Assembly: GCA_037974665.1 (NCBI GenBank)
Contig: CM075765.1
Span: forward strand, 13,821,501 to 13,885,500
DNA: 64,000 bases
Direction of reading: 5' to 3'
Source: Ehretia macrophylla
Taxonomy: Eukaryota; Streptophyta; Magnoliopsida; Boraginales; Ehretiaceae
The notes under the pieces are model-generated. The model was not told the DNA's origin, made no database searches, and saw nothing but the letters and a program-made list of their open reading frames with translations. How positions within the stretch are numbered: the stretch's first letter is position 1; each line of letters starts with the position of its first letter. A program made the translations under genes and the position numbers. Shown one piece after another: positions 34,501 to 47,495 of this stretch.

Positions 34501-37232
34501 AATTGTGTATGTAATCGAATTATTTGTGCAAGCAGTCTTGCAATTGCCACATTTCGAGAGGATAATAGACAAACATGTGACCAACGAGTTGAGGCATCTA
34601 TTAATACCATAAAATATCAGAATGGTCCACATGATGGAACAATAGGTCCACATATATCCCCTTGAATTCGTTCTAAAAATGCAGGAGCTTCATTATTAAT
34701 TTTAGTAGGGGATGGCCTTTTAATCAACTTCCCTTGGGCACAAGCAATACATGAAAATTCATTTGATATTAAAATCCTTTGATTCTTTAATGGATGTCCA
34801 TGTGAATTTTCAATAATCCTTTTCATCATCACAGTGCCCGGATGTCCAAGGCGATCATGCCAAAGAATAAAATTCTTCGGATCATGTATCTTCTGGTTAA
34901 TCACCATATTGGTTTCTACAGAATTTATCTGAGTATAATATATTCCAGAAGATAATGCTGGCAATTTTTCCACAGTATACTTTTTGCCAGACCTAAGCGA
35001 TGTGATATAGAGATATTCTTTGCTTTTCTCATTTATGGTTTCAATATGATAGCCATTTTGACGAATATCTCTAAAACTTAGTAGATTTCTCTGTGATTTA
35101 CTAGAGTATAAAGCATCGCTTATCATAATTTTTGTTCCACCAGGAAGTATAATACAAGCTTTTCCAGAACCATCAATAATTTTTGTAGTTCCCGAAATTG
35201 TATTAACATTTGCTTCTGCGAATTCCAGTTGGGAGAAATAGATTTTGTTTTTAAGAATGGTATGCGTTGTTGCACTATCTACCATACATATTTCTCCATT
35301 GTTGAAATTGTATAGGTCCATACTTCTTCAAAATAAGATAGATAAATTGTGTGAGAATATTATCAAAATAAACGATAGTGATAACACTTTTAATAAAAAC
35401 AACAAATGATGATATTCATACACACAATACACGACAACTTACATAATGATATTCATACACACAATGACTTACATAATGATATTCATACACACAATACACA
35501 ATAATTTAAAGGATGATACAAATTCATCACTCTTAGTTAAAATGAAAATTTTCATTATCAATTAAGTGGTCAACCCCTTCATTGTTATCTTCAAAGAAAT
35601 CATAATAATCAAAGTGTGCATTTTGTTGTTGATTATCATTTTCAGCACAGTTTGTTTCCACCCTTTTTCCTTTTGCCTTTGAGGCTTCATAAAGCTCCAC
35701 AAGATGCTTTGCTGTTCGACAGTTTTTTCCCCAATGACCTTTTATGCCACATCTATGGCATATATCATCTTGGGATGGTCTATTTTGCGAGCTATTACCT
35801 TTTTCATTATTTTATGTCTTCTTGAAATTGAAGCTTTTTGGGCCATCACGATACCAAGTATTACTACGACCACCTCCACGGCCTCGTCCCCGACCAAAAC
35901 CACGACCCTTTCCATGACCACGTCCTCTGCCATGACCATGGTTATGATAATTTGTAGCATTTATTTCAAGAACTGGTTCTGAGCCTGTTGGTCGTGATTT
36001 GTGGTTTTTCAATAATAGATCGTTGTTCTGCTCAGCCACCATAAGACATGTTATGAGCTCAGAATGCTTCTTAAAACCACGCTCTCTGTATTGTTGTTGC
36101 AATATCATGTTCGTAGCGTGGAATGTGAAAAATGTTTTTTCTAACATGTCTTCTTCTAAAATCTTTTCTCCATATATTTTTAGTTCTGCAGTAATATGAT
36201 GCACTGCAGAATTATATTAACGTACTGTAGCAAAATCTTGCAATCTCATGTTTATCCACTTGTAGCGGAGTAGTGGGAGGCGCACTGTTTTCTGGTGGTC
36301 AAATCGTTCTTTTAGATTGGTCCATAGTTCATATGGATCTTTTATAGTGAGATATTATGTTTTTAATGAATCATGTAAATGGTGACGGATAAATATCATA
36401 GCTTTAGCAAGATCCTGTGACGACTCTTTATTTCATTCAATAATTGTTTTTTCAAGGCCTTTTGCTCGTATATGTACTTCTGCATCTAGTACCCATGTCA
36501 AATAATTGTCGCCCGATATGTCAAGGGCGGCAAAATCAAGCTTTGTAATGTTTGACATTTTGATACTAAAAAGATATCAAATAAAATTTAGTTAATAAGA
36601 ACTCATAAAGATGTTAGATTCTATACAAAAAAAAATGTGGCTAATAAACTAACTCATAGTAGGAGACTATGAAATTAAGCAAAAATATTAAAATTGACAC
36701 AATATAAATGATGGATATAAAAATTGTATAATAACATGAAATGCTCAATAGTAAAATAGTTAGACATAAATAATGTTAGAATTGTTAGAGAAGTTAGTGA
36801 TAAGTTAGATATAAATAAATGTCAAGATATAGTCAGGAAAGTTAGTAATAAGTTATAATCAAATTGGAAACAATGTTATATTATTTTGATAAATGGAAAA
36901 TTTAGTCCAATAATGGTTTCAACATCCTTGTGAGCAACGGTAATTAGGTCCAAAGATCAATCCGACTTTCTTTTGAGTAACGGAATTTTATGTCCAAAAA
37001 TTGCAAGTCCGAGCAAAAGTTCATTTGTTTAAACATCAATTTTTTTTTTTTATAGTTATTTATACTTTTAGAGAGGTTAAACTTCACCAACTGTATGATT
37101 ATAATATATTAATTAATCTATAATATATAATCAAAATGTAATTGAAAAGGGAATGATTATATGTACCTTTGCTAATAAAGTGGTCGGATACTTCGTTGTT
37201 TGCTATTTCGTCAGAGTCTCGTGCTGATAACG

Positions 37233-37566
37233 TGTTGTAAATTAAAACTTAAATATAAAGAAAGCAATACTAAAACAAGAGAGAATTTGAGAAAGTAAGA
37301 TTGTTAATTTCTTCAAGTGTGTTTTCTTCTTACAAACTCCCTTTATTTATAGAGTTTTCTACTACCTTGATGACATACTCAATACATCACAATTACATCA
37401 CATTCCATATACATATAATAATCTATATTATACAAAAATCCTATAAGCATCTTTTGACCATTCAATTGTAGTAATTTTCCACTAACAAAAGAATCCTATA
37501 AAAGAGCTTCTTTTTCTTGATAAGTTCATAACGATGAATATCCACAATATCGTATTTTTCATAACA
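37233..37566 (-). repeat. LTR (right) of the Copia in RNase E
   Basis: Starts tgttgtaaatt and ends cataaca, followed by target duplication TCTAG. Confidence 0.9.
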
Positions 37567-38577
37567 TCTAGCTATCTTTCTCATTTCTTTCTTCGTCTAT
37601 TGTTGGTACAGACAGCCAACTCAGAAGCCAATATCAGGCTTTCGCCTAGCTCAACAATGGCCATCAGCATTTTGTAATTTAAACCCTGACAAGTGTAATA
37701 GGACTCGGGTACTTACCGTGATAAACTTTACCATCCATGGCCTGTGGCCATATGACTCCAAGGGTAAATCGATTCGTCCCCCATGCGGAGGGTCTAAATT
37801 CAACGTTTCAATGGTGAGTGACATAGTTTAATATTGCAATTTTTTTCCGCGCTTCCGATCCGATCCTCTTTGCATTTTTACAGTACTCGGCCATGATGTT
37901 TAAGTAATTATATAATATTGTTTGATCATCCATGTACAGGTTAAGAATATTACTAAAGAACTCGACAAGACATGGCCTAACTTTGACAGGAAGAAGAAAA
38001 ATTTAGACTTTTGGCGTGAAGAATGGAAGAAACATGGACGATGCTCTCAGAGTTTGCTCAATCAGACGAGTTACTTTGAGACTGCCATTCACCTGAAGAA
38101 CGAGTTTAATATTTTTAAGACGCTGGAAAACGCTGGTATGTATAGACGAATACTAATTATTAATTGGATTTGTCCTAATTCAGTACTCGATCGAGCTAGC
38201 TAGCATTTGATATTGCTAGAGTCAATAGAATTTTAATTTGAGTGGTGCGTACAACATTTTTTATATACGGCGCGTATCTAAAAGATGAATATTACTTTTT
38301 GCAAAAGAAGATTATTCTTGGCAATATATATGTAGGTATTTACCCAGATAATCGGAAGTATCCTGCACAGAATGTTTCCGATGCTATCAGCAAGAAGCTA
38401 ACCTTGCCTGAGTTAAGGTGTGAAAAGAATGCTAATAACATGTTACTGTTATTGGAAGTTCGCTTGTGCGTTCGTCAAGATGGGAAACAATTCGTGGATT
38501 GCAGTTCCAAAGGCAAATCGTGCTTCCCTGATAAAGACTCTAATGATGTTGTCTTCATAGCATTGGACTCGGCTTAG
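37567..38577 (+). pseudogene. T2 ribonuclease, S-RNase class, diverged basic copy E, split by a retrotransposon
   Basis: A T2 RNase gene with promoter at 30674-30703 and start codon at 31245-31247. The Copia lies just after the first codons, within the signal-peptide region. The rest of exon 1 runs to 37813, exon 2 is 37940-38135 and exon 3 is 38336-38577, with GT..AG borders and no other visible damage. The blocks FRLAQQWPSAFC, FTIHGLWP and FWREEWKKHGRC are intact, with both catalytic histidines and eight cysteines. It differs strongly from B and C, especially around the hypervariable region (DRKKKNLDF). By my count the mature part has about 33 basic to 22 acidic residues, the charge typical of pistil S-RNases. 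N-glycosylation sequons include NFT, NIT and NQT. As it stands it can hardly be expressed with its signal peptide. Confidence 0.85.
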
Positions 38578-38769
38578 TGTGTAAATATACAATATATATG
38601 CTAACTAAATAATTTAATCAGAGTACTATAGATGATAATAAGATTTTATCAGTTAGCAAATCTTATTAAACATTGAAAGGGGTTGAAATTTAGTATGCTC
38701 ATTATAATTGTAGTACACAACACAACTTCAATGGGAAATATTCTAGTATGTGCTTACTCTTGTTAAATA

Positions 38770-38803
<34 letters not shown>

Positions 38804-38826
38804 TCACATAAGGACCAAGTAGTTAA

Positions 38827-40294
38827 TGTTGGATTGTATGCCCTAAATGCTTATTTTATGACATAATAATTATATTATTTATTGTGGACAGTTTATTTAA
38901 ATACAATTAATATGATTAATTATTTAAATAAAAGTTCTTAGAATAATATTTATAAATTTTATCGTTAAGAGTAAGGATATAAGTGACAGAATCTACATTC
39001 ATAAATATATTTTAAAATAGTCCCCGATCGTAGGATAAATTAATTGGGTGTTAATTTATCCAGAAAGATCGGATTGCAGTCTACCATCAAGATAATATGG
39101 GATATTGATTTGAACGATTAGTCTCATATCGTGAGGGTAGATGCATAAGTGCTTGTTGAGAACAAGTGATTAGACATGACCGCTAGTACAACGAATTGCA
39201 TGGAATGGTCAATAATATGTTGTACAATGTAATGGTGCAATTAGTCCTTAGATCTGAAACACTAAGGTTATCTTGTGTTAAGGATAACGTGATTTACTGG
39301 TGCAATAAAGCTAGTCATCATCAAGGATTGAATAACGTACTCAGTGGTTACGATCTATTCCGGCATGGAGATAGGTGCGTGTAGATATGGAATCTGTCAA
39401 TTAGGGATCCTATGCGATCTATTAATCGAGTAATTAGAAATCATTGGCCAAGGTAGAATAGTGGAAGTTGTTCTACGTATTATTCATAAGTTACTGATTA
39501 AATAGATTTGGACATATGATTGAGTAATAGAGTTTGACGACCCTATCCATGACTCTGGCTCAATCGGGATAATTCAGATAGAAGAAATTAGTTGCATGAT
39601 AATTACTAAGGGTTTGTAGAATTTACACTTCATTATTAGTTGGGTAGTCGTGATACTACTAGGTATCACTCACGACTTGCGAGAAATAAATTAGAAGAGT
39701 TCTAATTAAATATTAACAGGATTAATATTATTTCGCTGTCAATTAATTATGAACCCAAGAAGTCACACACAAAAGAGATTCGAAATTAATCAGCAAGAAA
39801 TATAAATTAAATATTAGAAGAGTCTAATATTTAATTGGACTTAAAACTGATTAGATTGGAATATTAGTCCAGTCATTGAATCAGTCCAAGTCCAATAATT
39901 AGGACTGGCCCAAAAGCTAGCCCTAATATGTCCAGGGTTTCCTATAAATAGGAAACTATGACAGACAGAAAAATTAGCACAAATCCTATCTTTCATAGCA
40001 AATATATTTTCTCTAAAACTCGTAGTGGGGGTTTTGCTGATTGATGGCTCGGATCTCGTGTGGATACTTTCGGAGGTTTCATAGTTGGGGAGCTCAGGAT
40101 TTGATCAATTTCTACAACAGATTCGTCATCATGGAAAAGTAATCATGAAATCCTTTAATGCGTAATTAATGTCGATTATTTATGCATGTATGTAATCTAC
40201 GTAAATAGCCATGAACATAATGCATGAGTATTATTATTTCTGATGCGTTTATTCTGATTATAAAATTTTAAAATACCATGTACGATTCCCAACA
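38827..40294 (+). repeat. 5' LTR of the larger Copia
   Basis: 1468 bp, followed one base later by the tRNA-Met primer site. Confidence 0.9.
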
Positions 40295-43200
40295 GTGGTA
40301 TCAGAGCCACCGTTCATGCCTTTTACGTGATTATTCGTTTATAGCGCATATCATAGCACAAATTAAACGTGTCAAATATAGTTTGTGAAACTATTTGTGA
40401 AATTAATAGTTTGTAAATCTATTAATTTTATACCCATGATTTAATTGGATTAAATATTGCCCTAAAGTTCTTCCCTCTATCAATTTCATAAAAGTGGTTT
40501 GTGAAATTATTTTTCAGTTTCATTAAAGGTTGTTTTTGAAATTGAAATTTTATTTTTATAAAATGGTTTTTGAATCTGTTTCAAAATTATTGAAAATCCA
40601 GATTTTGTAAAAGGTATTTTGCAAAAGGGTTTTATTTCTGAAATTGTTCAGCAAAAAAAAAAAAAAGGATTTTAGAAATTGCCCTTACCCCATCGTTTTC
40701 CCCCATGGCTACAACCTTTACCACCCACGGGGCAGCTGGGCTGCCCCACGGGTAGTAGAAGAGATGTGCAGCCATGGCTGCTCCTCAAGGCAGCAGCCAC
40801 AGCTGCTCCTCGAGGCAGTCATGGCTACTTCGTTGTAAGCAGCCATGGCTGCTCACGGTGCTACAGCAAACGCGAGGTGGTGACCTTGCGCTATTGTTGC
40901 TGCAGCGCGACGCTGCCGCTGAAGCAGCAGCACATTGCTGCCATGATGGCAGCGACGGTAGCTGCTCAATCAGAAAGGGGAAATAATGGTAGGGGCGGCG
41001 CTGGTGAGGAAAAAAGGAGAAAGGGACAAAAAATTTCTGATTCGAGTAGGGTTTCAAACCCGACCCGAATCTGAAAGGATCCGTGTATGGATCTAGACGC
41101 GGATCCAAACCTAAGGTGTTGGGTGATGGATGGGTTATATTTTGTTTTTATTTTTCTTTTACTTAATCTTTTGGGCTGCTGGGCTCATAGTTTTGAGCTA
41201 CTTCAAATCCGAATTTGCATGAGATAAGTGGGACTTATTTATTGTTTGGGTTGGGTTGCAACTAAAAGATTGAGTTTCTGTTTATCCCTTGGGCTAATGG
41301 GCACATGTATTATAAATGGGCATATCTAATTTGGGTTATATCTTCATTTGGACTTGGACTTAATAAAATAAGTTGGACTTATTTTGTAAAGTCTAAGATG
41401 TTTAATAATTTTGTGTGACAAATTAATTAAACAAGCCTAAATACATTTTGACACTTTATATTAATAAATAGTTTCTTAATTATTAAATATAATTTGATTA
41501 TATTTATATTTTGTAAATATGAGATATTTATGGAGTAAATTTAATAAAGAGTTTATAAATGGAATAAATTTAATAAAGAGTTTATTAAATTGGAAAACTC
41601 TATTGTAAAGAGTTTATATTAGAAAATTAATTGTGTTATGCTTGTAATTAATTAGTAAATTAATTATTAATTAATTACTATAATGTGATTATATTTATTT
41701 AAATATGAGACATTTAAGGATCCAAATTAATAAAGATGTTTATTAATTGGATAAACCTAATATAATGATATTATATTGGGAAACTAATTGTGCTATATTT
41801 GTGGATTACTTTTCATTATTATTTGTTATATTTGTGGGTGATCATGGACTAGTCTTAGATGTATGAATGGATGAATGAATGAATGAATGAATGGATGAAT
41901 GTCATTATTTTAATTATTTACTCATTTTGGGTTTTATGTAATATTTTAAAATGGGACTTGCATGCCTCTTATCCCCATTTTAAAGATGTAAAACCCCTAT
42001 TTCCATTTATTTATCCCCACTAGATTAGGAATCTATGTAAATAAATGTAATAGAAGATCAAGATGAAGACATCAAGAGTTGGTGGGCCCAGTTCGCGAAA
42101 GGAGTTTTGTGAAGCCGATAAGCAACAGTCCATGAATCTATCTTGTAGGCCCTTTATTTGATTTAGGTATTCAACCCAGTGGCTCGAGTTGATAAGTGCT
42201 CCTAGTCCATGATCATCTCATTTTATTTTATGTATTTATTTGTTTATTTATTTATGTGATAAATATGTGATGAATACATGTATGTTTCTATTTATTTATG
42301 TGATAAATTGAAATTAGAAGCATGTGAAAAGTGAGACCAAAATTAAAGACCAGCAAACCTTCCCAAATTAAATATTAAGTTAATAATGGTATAGTCTTGA
42401 GAAGATTATATCATTGCCTTCCGTTATTGTAGATTAGTTTATGTGTTGGGCAAGTAAGTAGCTGGCTATGGACACATAAGGGTTATTTACTTGTATCAAC
42501 ATATGAACTAAGTCTATATAAGCATGAGATGTGGAAATTTTGGATTCTTACTGACAACCAAAAATCTATCATGTGAGGTGTCGGTATTGCATTGATCCAA
42601 ATTTCCAAGATAATGGGTTTAACTTAAACAATCTTAGAGACCAAAAAATTGTAATGTGAGGTCGAAAGGATTGGAGGCAAGAACAATTGGAATTTGTATG
42701 AGACACATTGAATAAGAGGTTATTCACCTATTTGTTTTAACTTCACTAAAAATCTAAAATGTGAGGTGGGTTAAAGTGAATGGGCCCCCAATTCCACTAA
42801 GAGAAACACCTTATTGTTTTTCTGTTTTCCACTAGGGAAGTGTGGGATTCGAAAAATTTAGTGGGGGTTACTGTTTGATTTAAAAACCCAAATCAAATGG
42901 TTAATAATATAATTATCTAACATCTTTAGAAATTCTGTCTATATATAATATCGGATGTGAACCTAACCTTCTTTTTTGACTAGACCAAACTTCGATTACT
43001 AGTTCAATGTTTTGAGAATTGTTCTCAAATCTGATAAAGTCATACACGTTATAGGTGCCCAAGATAAGTTGTCAAAAAGAAGCAAGAGAGCATGGATAAT
43101 GTATCCATCATTAATTACTTACACGAGTTGTGAAGTAAGCAAGAAAGGACAACTAGATATAAGATATCTAGAAAGTTGTTCCAAATAAAGGATAACTAGA

Positions 43201-46022
43201 AGGATTGATTTGAGAGCATATGTTCTCAAGATTAGCATCTTGAGTCCATGAGTTTATTCATTGTTTATCATATGCAAACAAATCTAATCCTCAAAGTCAA
43301 TTCTTAATTTTCACTTGTCATTCAAAATGAATTTATCCATGTGAATACATTTGACACAACCTTTGGATATGAAAGACATGTATCAAGGGTAGATCTGGAA
43401 AGGTGAAACTTGATTGGTAAAGATATTTTATTTCTACTGCAAGAAAGGAGAATTACTAACAAGGAAAATCCAAAGGACTTCAAAGAGTTTGAAGAGAAAT
43501 GAATGTCATTTATAGATATATCTCATCTTCTCGTTTACCCATCTGAGTGTTCATTAATTTTGGAATAATTGTTGTTCATGTGGTTCATTTATTTGGGAAA
43601 AAAAATGAATTGATAGCGGTAAATTAATGAACAAGTTGTATATGCATGATATAAAACGTGATAAACAAATAATATGAGAGATCAAGAGATACGAATAGCT
43701 TTAAATTATTGTGGCACTTACGATTAGGTCATAGAGGAGAAACAAGAATCACTCAATTGGTGAAAGAAGGACCGGTAAGCCCTTGTGGCCCTGGAACATT
43801 CCCAACACGTGAGTCTTGTGTTCTTAAAAATGATCAAATCAGCCTTTATAGGACAAAGTCAAAAGACCACAAACATTTAGGGTTTATACATAGCGATGTA
43901 TATGGGCCATTTGGCGAAATAGCCCAATAAGGATTTAACTACCTTACATATATTTATGATTGTTATAAGTATGAATCTGAATCATTTGAAGCGTTCAAAG
44001 AATTTAGAGCTAAAGTAGTAAATCAAACTAGAAAAGAGAAATATGTCTCAATGATGAGATCATGGAGAGTTCTTAGCTTCAATTTCTGATAGTATCTCAA
44101 AGGAAAACAACATAGTTATTTCATTAACTCATTTTGGTACTCTGATACTTGATGAAGTATTGGAGAGAATGAGTTGGACATTGTTGGACATGGTCTGTAA
44201 TTGATAAACTATGTTGATTTATAATTTAGCATGTGAGGCTACATTCTCCTTATAGCAGTCCATCTCTTGGATAAGGTCACTTTCAAATTAATCTTAGGTA
44301 CTTCATATATGATATAAGATAATAGGATACATAGTCTTAAGGTATTAAGAATGAGGGTTATCCTGTTTTCAATCAAAGGCTTAAGATTGATAAATTAGAA
44401 ATGAGATTGGACAAGGTTAATTGGTTATCCCAAGAATTTGATAGGATATAACTTTTATTCCCTTGTTGACTAGAAAGTCTGTTAGCAAATACAACTTCTT
44501 CTTGGAAGAATAGTTCATCTAAGAAGATAGATGAGAAGAAAAGTATGACTCAGTGTGAGTCACTAAGCAACTAGCTAACCCAAGTCAAATCTAGGATTTG
44601 ATCCTAGATAACCTAATCCAAGAACAACCAGTCAATTTCACAAGGTTTTCAGATCAGTAAGAGGACAATAATCATGATTGATGATTTTGTCGGTTATGAA
44701 AAGCTATGTTTGACATAAGCTTAAATGGTTTGAGGCCATAAAATCTTCATTGAATAAAGGTGGAGACCTTTCGGACAAATGGTGAAAGATTATAGTCATA
44801 GGCAAGGGGTTGACTATGAGAAAATCTTTTCACCAATTGTTAAAATTCATTATGATTTATTGGTTATAGTTGCACACTACTATTATGAGATATGGTAGAT
44901 GGATGTCAAAACGACATTCCATAATGACTTCATTAATGAAGACATTAATATAGGATTGCCAATACGTTTTGAGTCCAGTGATGAGTCACAAAGAATGCAG
45001 GCTAAAAGGGATCCATTTATGGATTTAACCAAGGCTAAAGAATCTAGAACATTCGATTGACTTCATTAAGAATGAAGATGAATCTTGACTACACAAGTAG
45101 GTCTAAGTCATTCAAATAAATTCTCCAGGTAATATTTTGGAATAATCCGTCTAAATCCTTGGAAGATGATCTATAGCGATAGATCAAAAGGATTAATGGA
45201 TTTTTCCCAAAAAGGTGTTAAAGGTGTTTAACATGTACATAGATTCTAAAAGATGGTTGTTCTCTTTTAGGACATGACATTTATCTCTCCAGGGTTGAGA
45301 GTCCTAAGACTGCTAAAGAGAGAGAAACTGAACACATAAGGTTCTAAGTGCTGCAGCAATTAAGAATCTTATATACGTCATGTTGTGCACAAAGACATGA
45401 TTTCATAAATGCTATAAGTGTTATGGGCAGATGTCTGTTTGATCCAAGTTAGGAACGCTGGAAAGCAATCAAGAACATTCGTAAGCACTTGAGAAGCGCT
45501 GAAGAAATATTCTTGGTATATGGAGAAAGTGAAACTTAAAACTTTACAAAATCAGACTAAGAGTCTAAGGTGGATTATTGAAAAATCCTTATATGGGTTC
45601 ATACTCACCTGTAATGGAAGAGCAATCATTTGGAAATATTTTAAAATATTGGTTCAATTGCAAATTCTAGAGGTTGAGTGTATCTTGCATCAAATGTGAC
45701 AAGAGGAAGCGATTTGGATCTAGGAGTTCGTAATTAAACTCAAGATGGTTCTTTCCATTAAGTCAACGGGTAGTGTTGTGATGACAATGGAGTTGTAGCG
45801 CAAGCTAAAGAACCTAGGTCTCACTAGAGATCCAAACTCGTTAAAGAGGCATTCTACATCGATCAGAGATTGTGGGTAGGATGATATTATGTAGTAAATA
45901 ACGTCAACAGTTGACGGTACTAGTCCACTAACTAAGGCAATGATTCAGCAGTCATTAGATTACCATCTTAAGAAGATAGGTATGGGATACCAGGGTAATT
46001 GGCTTTAGTGCAAGTAGGGGAT

Positions 46023-47490
46023 TGTTGGATTATATGCCTTAAATGCCAATTTTAGGACATAATAATTATATTATTTATTGTAGGTAGTTTATTTAAATAT
46101 AATTAATGCGATTAATTATTTAAATAAAAGTTCTTAGAATAATATTTACAGATTCTATCCTTAAGAGTAAGGATATGAGTGACAGAATCTATATTTATAA
46201 ATATATTCTAAAATAGTCCCCAATCGTAGGATAAATTAATTGAGCGTTAATTTATCCAAAAAGATCAGATTGCAGTCTACCATCCAGATAATATGAGATA
46301 TTGATTTGAGCGATTAGTCTCATATCGTGAAGGTAGATGCATAAGTGCTTATTGAGAACAAGTGACTGGACATGACCGCTAGTACAACGAATTGCATGGA
46401 ATGGTCAATAATTTGTTGTACAATGTAATGGTACAATTAGTCCTTAGACCTGAAACACTACGGTTATCTTGTGTTAGGGATAACTTGATTTGCTGATACA
46501 ATAAAACTAGTCTTCATCAAGGATTTGATAATGTACTCAGTGGTTACGATCTATTTCGACATGGAGATAGGTGCGTGTAGATATAGAATCTGTCAATTAG
46601 GGATTCTATGCGATCTATTAATTGAGTAACTAGAAATTCTTGGCCGAGGTAGAATAGTGGAAGTTATTCCATGTATTATTCATAAGTTACTGATTAAATA
46701 GATTTGGACATATGATTGAGTAATAGAGTTTGACGACCATATCCATGACTCTGGCTCAATCGGGATAATTTAGACAGAAGAAATTAGTTGCATAATAATT
46801 ACTAAGGGTTCGTAGAATTTACGCTTCATTATTAGTTGGGTAGTCGTGATATACTGCTAGGTATCACTCATGACTTGCGAGAAATAAATTAGAAGAGTTC
46901 TAATTAAATATTAATTGGATTAATATTATTTCGCTGTCAATTAATTATGAACCCGAGAGGTCACACACAAAAAAGATTCAGAATTAATCAGCAAGAAATA
47001 TAAATTAAATATTAGAAGAGTCTAATATTTAATTGGACTTAAGACTGATTAGATTGGAATATTAGTCCAGTCATTTAATCAGTCAAAGTCCAGTAATTAG
47101 GACTTGCCCAAAAGCTAGCCCTAATATGTCCAGGGTTTCCTATAAATAGAAAACTATGACAGACAGAAAAACTAGCATAAATCTTGTCTTTTATAGCAAA
47201 TATATTTTCTCTAAAACTCGTAGGACGTTTTGCTGATTGATGACTTGGATCTCGTGTGGATACTTTTGGAGGCTTCACAATTGGGGAGCTCTAGATTCGA
47301 TCAATTTCTACAACAGATTCGTCATCATGGAAAGTTAATCTTGAAATTCTTTAATGCATAATTAATGTCGATTATTTATGCATATATGTAATTTACGTAA
47401 ATAGTCATGAACGTAATGCATGAGTATTATTATTTCCGCTACGTTTATTCTGATTATAAATTTTTAAAATACCATGCACGATTCCCAACA
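46023..47490 (+). repeat. 3' LTR of the larger Copia
   Basis: 1468 bp, ends cccaaca, followed by GTTAA. Confidence 0.9.
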
Positions 47491-47495
47491 GTTAA

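Larger units (their letters stand above)
31255..37566 (-). mobile_element. Ty1/copia retrotransposon inserted in RNase E
   Basis: A 6.3 kb element with LTRs at 31255-31577 and 37233-37566 and a 5-bp target duplication TCTAG (31250-31254 and 37567-37571). It lies on the minus strand: gag with a CCHC zinc knuckle (about 36560-35600), the GAG-pre-integrase and integrase region (about 35320-34000), reverse transcriptase with a YVDD box (about 33350-32600) and RNase H (about 32400-31980). A likely primer-binding region adjoins the right LTR (ttatcagcacgag on the minus strand). The LTRs differ by about six substitutions and an 11-bp indel, i.e. about 2%, suggesting roughly one million years. All parts are recognisable, but it looks broken in a handful of places. 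Confidence 0.93.
38827..47490 (+). mobile_element. Older, larger Ty1/copia retrotransposon
   Basis: An 8.66 kb element with two LTRs of 1468 bp each (38827-40294 and 46023-47490; TGTTGG..CCCAACA). It has a perfect target duplication GTTAA (38822-38826 and 47491-47495), a tRNA-Met primer site tggtatcagagcc at 40296, and a purine tract before the right LTR. Copia coding remains are GAG-pre-integrase at about 43700-43930 (WHLRLGHR, IHSDVYGPF) and reverse transcriptase traces at about 44800-45900. A GC-rich stretch fills 40680-41060. It is heavily broken, with well over ten lesions. The first ~365 bp of the LTRs differ by about 8%, largely transitions, so it is several times older than the Copia at 31255. 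Confidence 0.92.

Noticed and set aside
40644-41108. Frames up to 131 codons in the GC-rich island
   Set aside because: Low-complexity Ala/Ser/Gly composition inside a degraded Copia; no domain seen.
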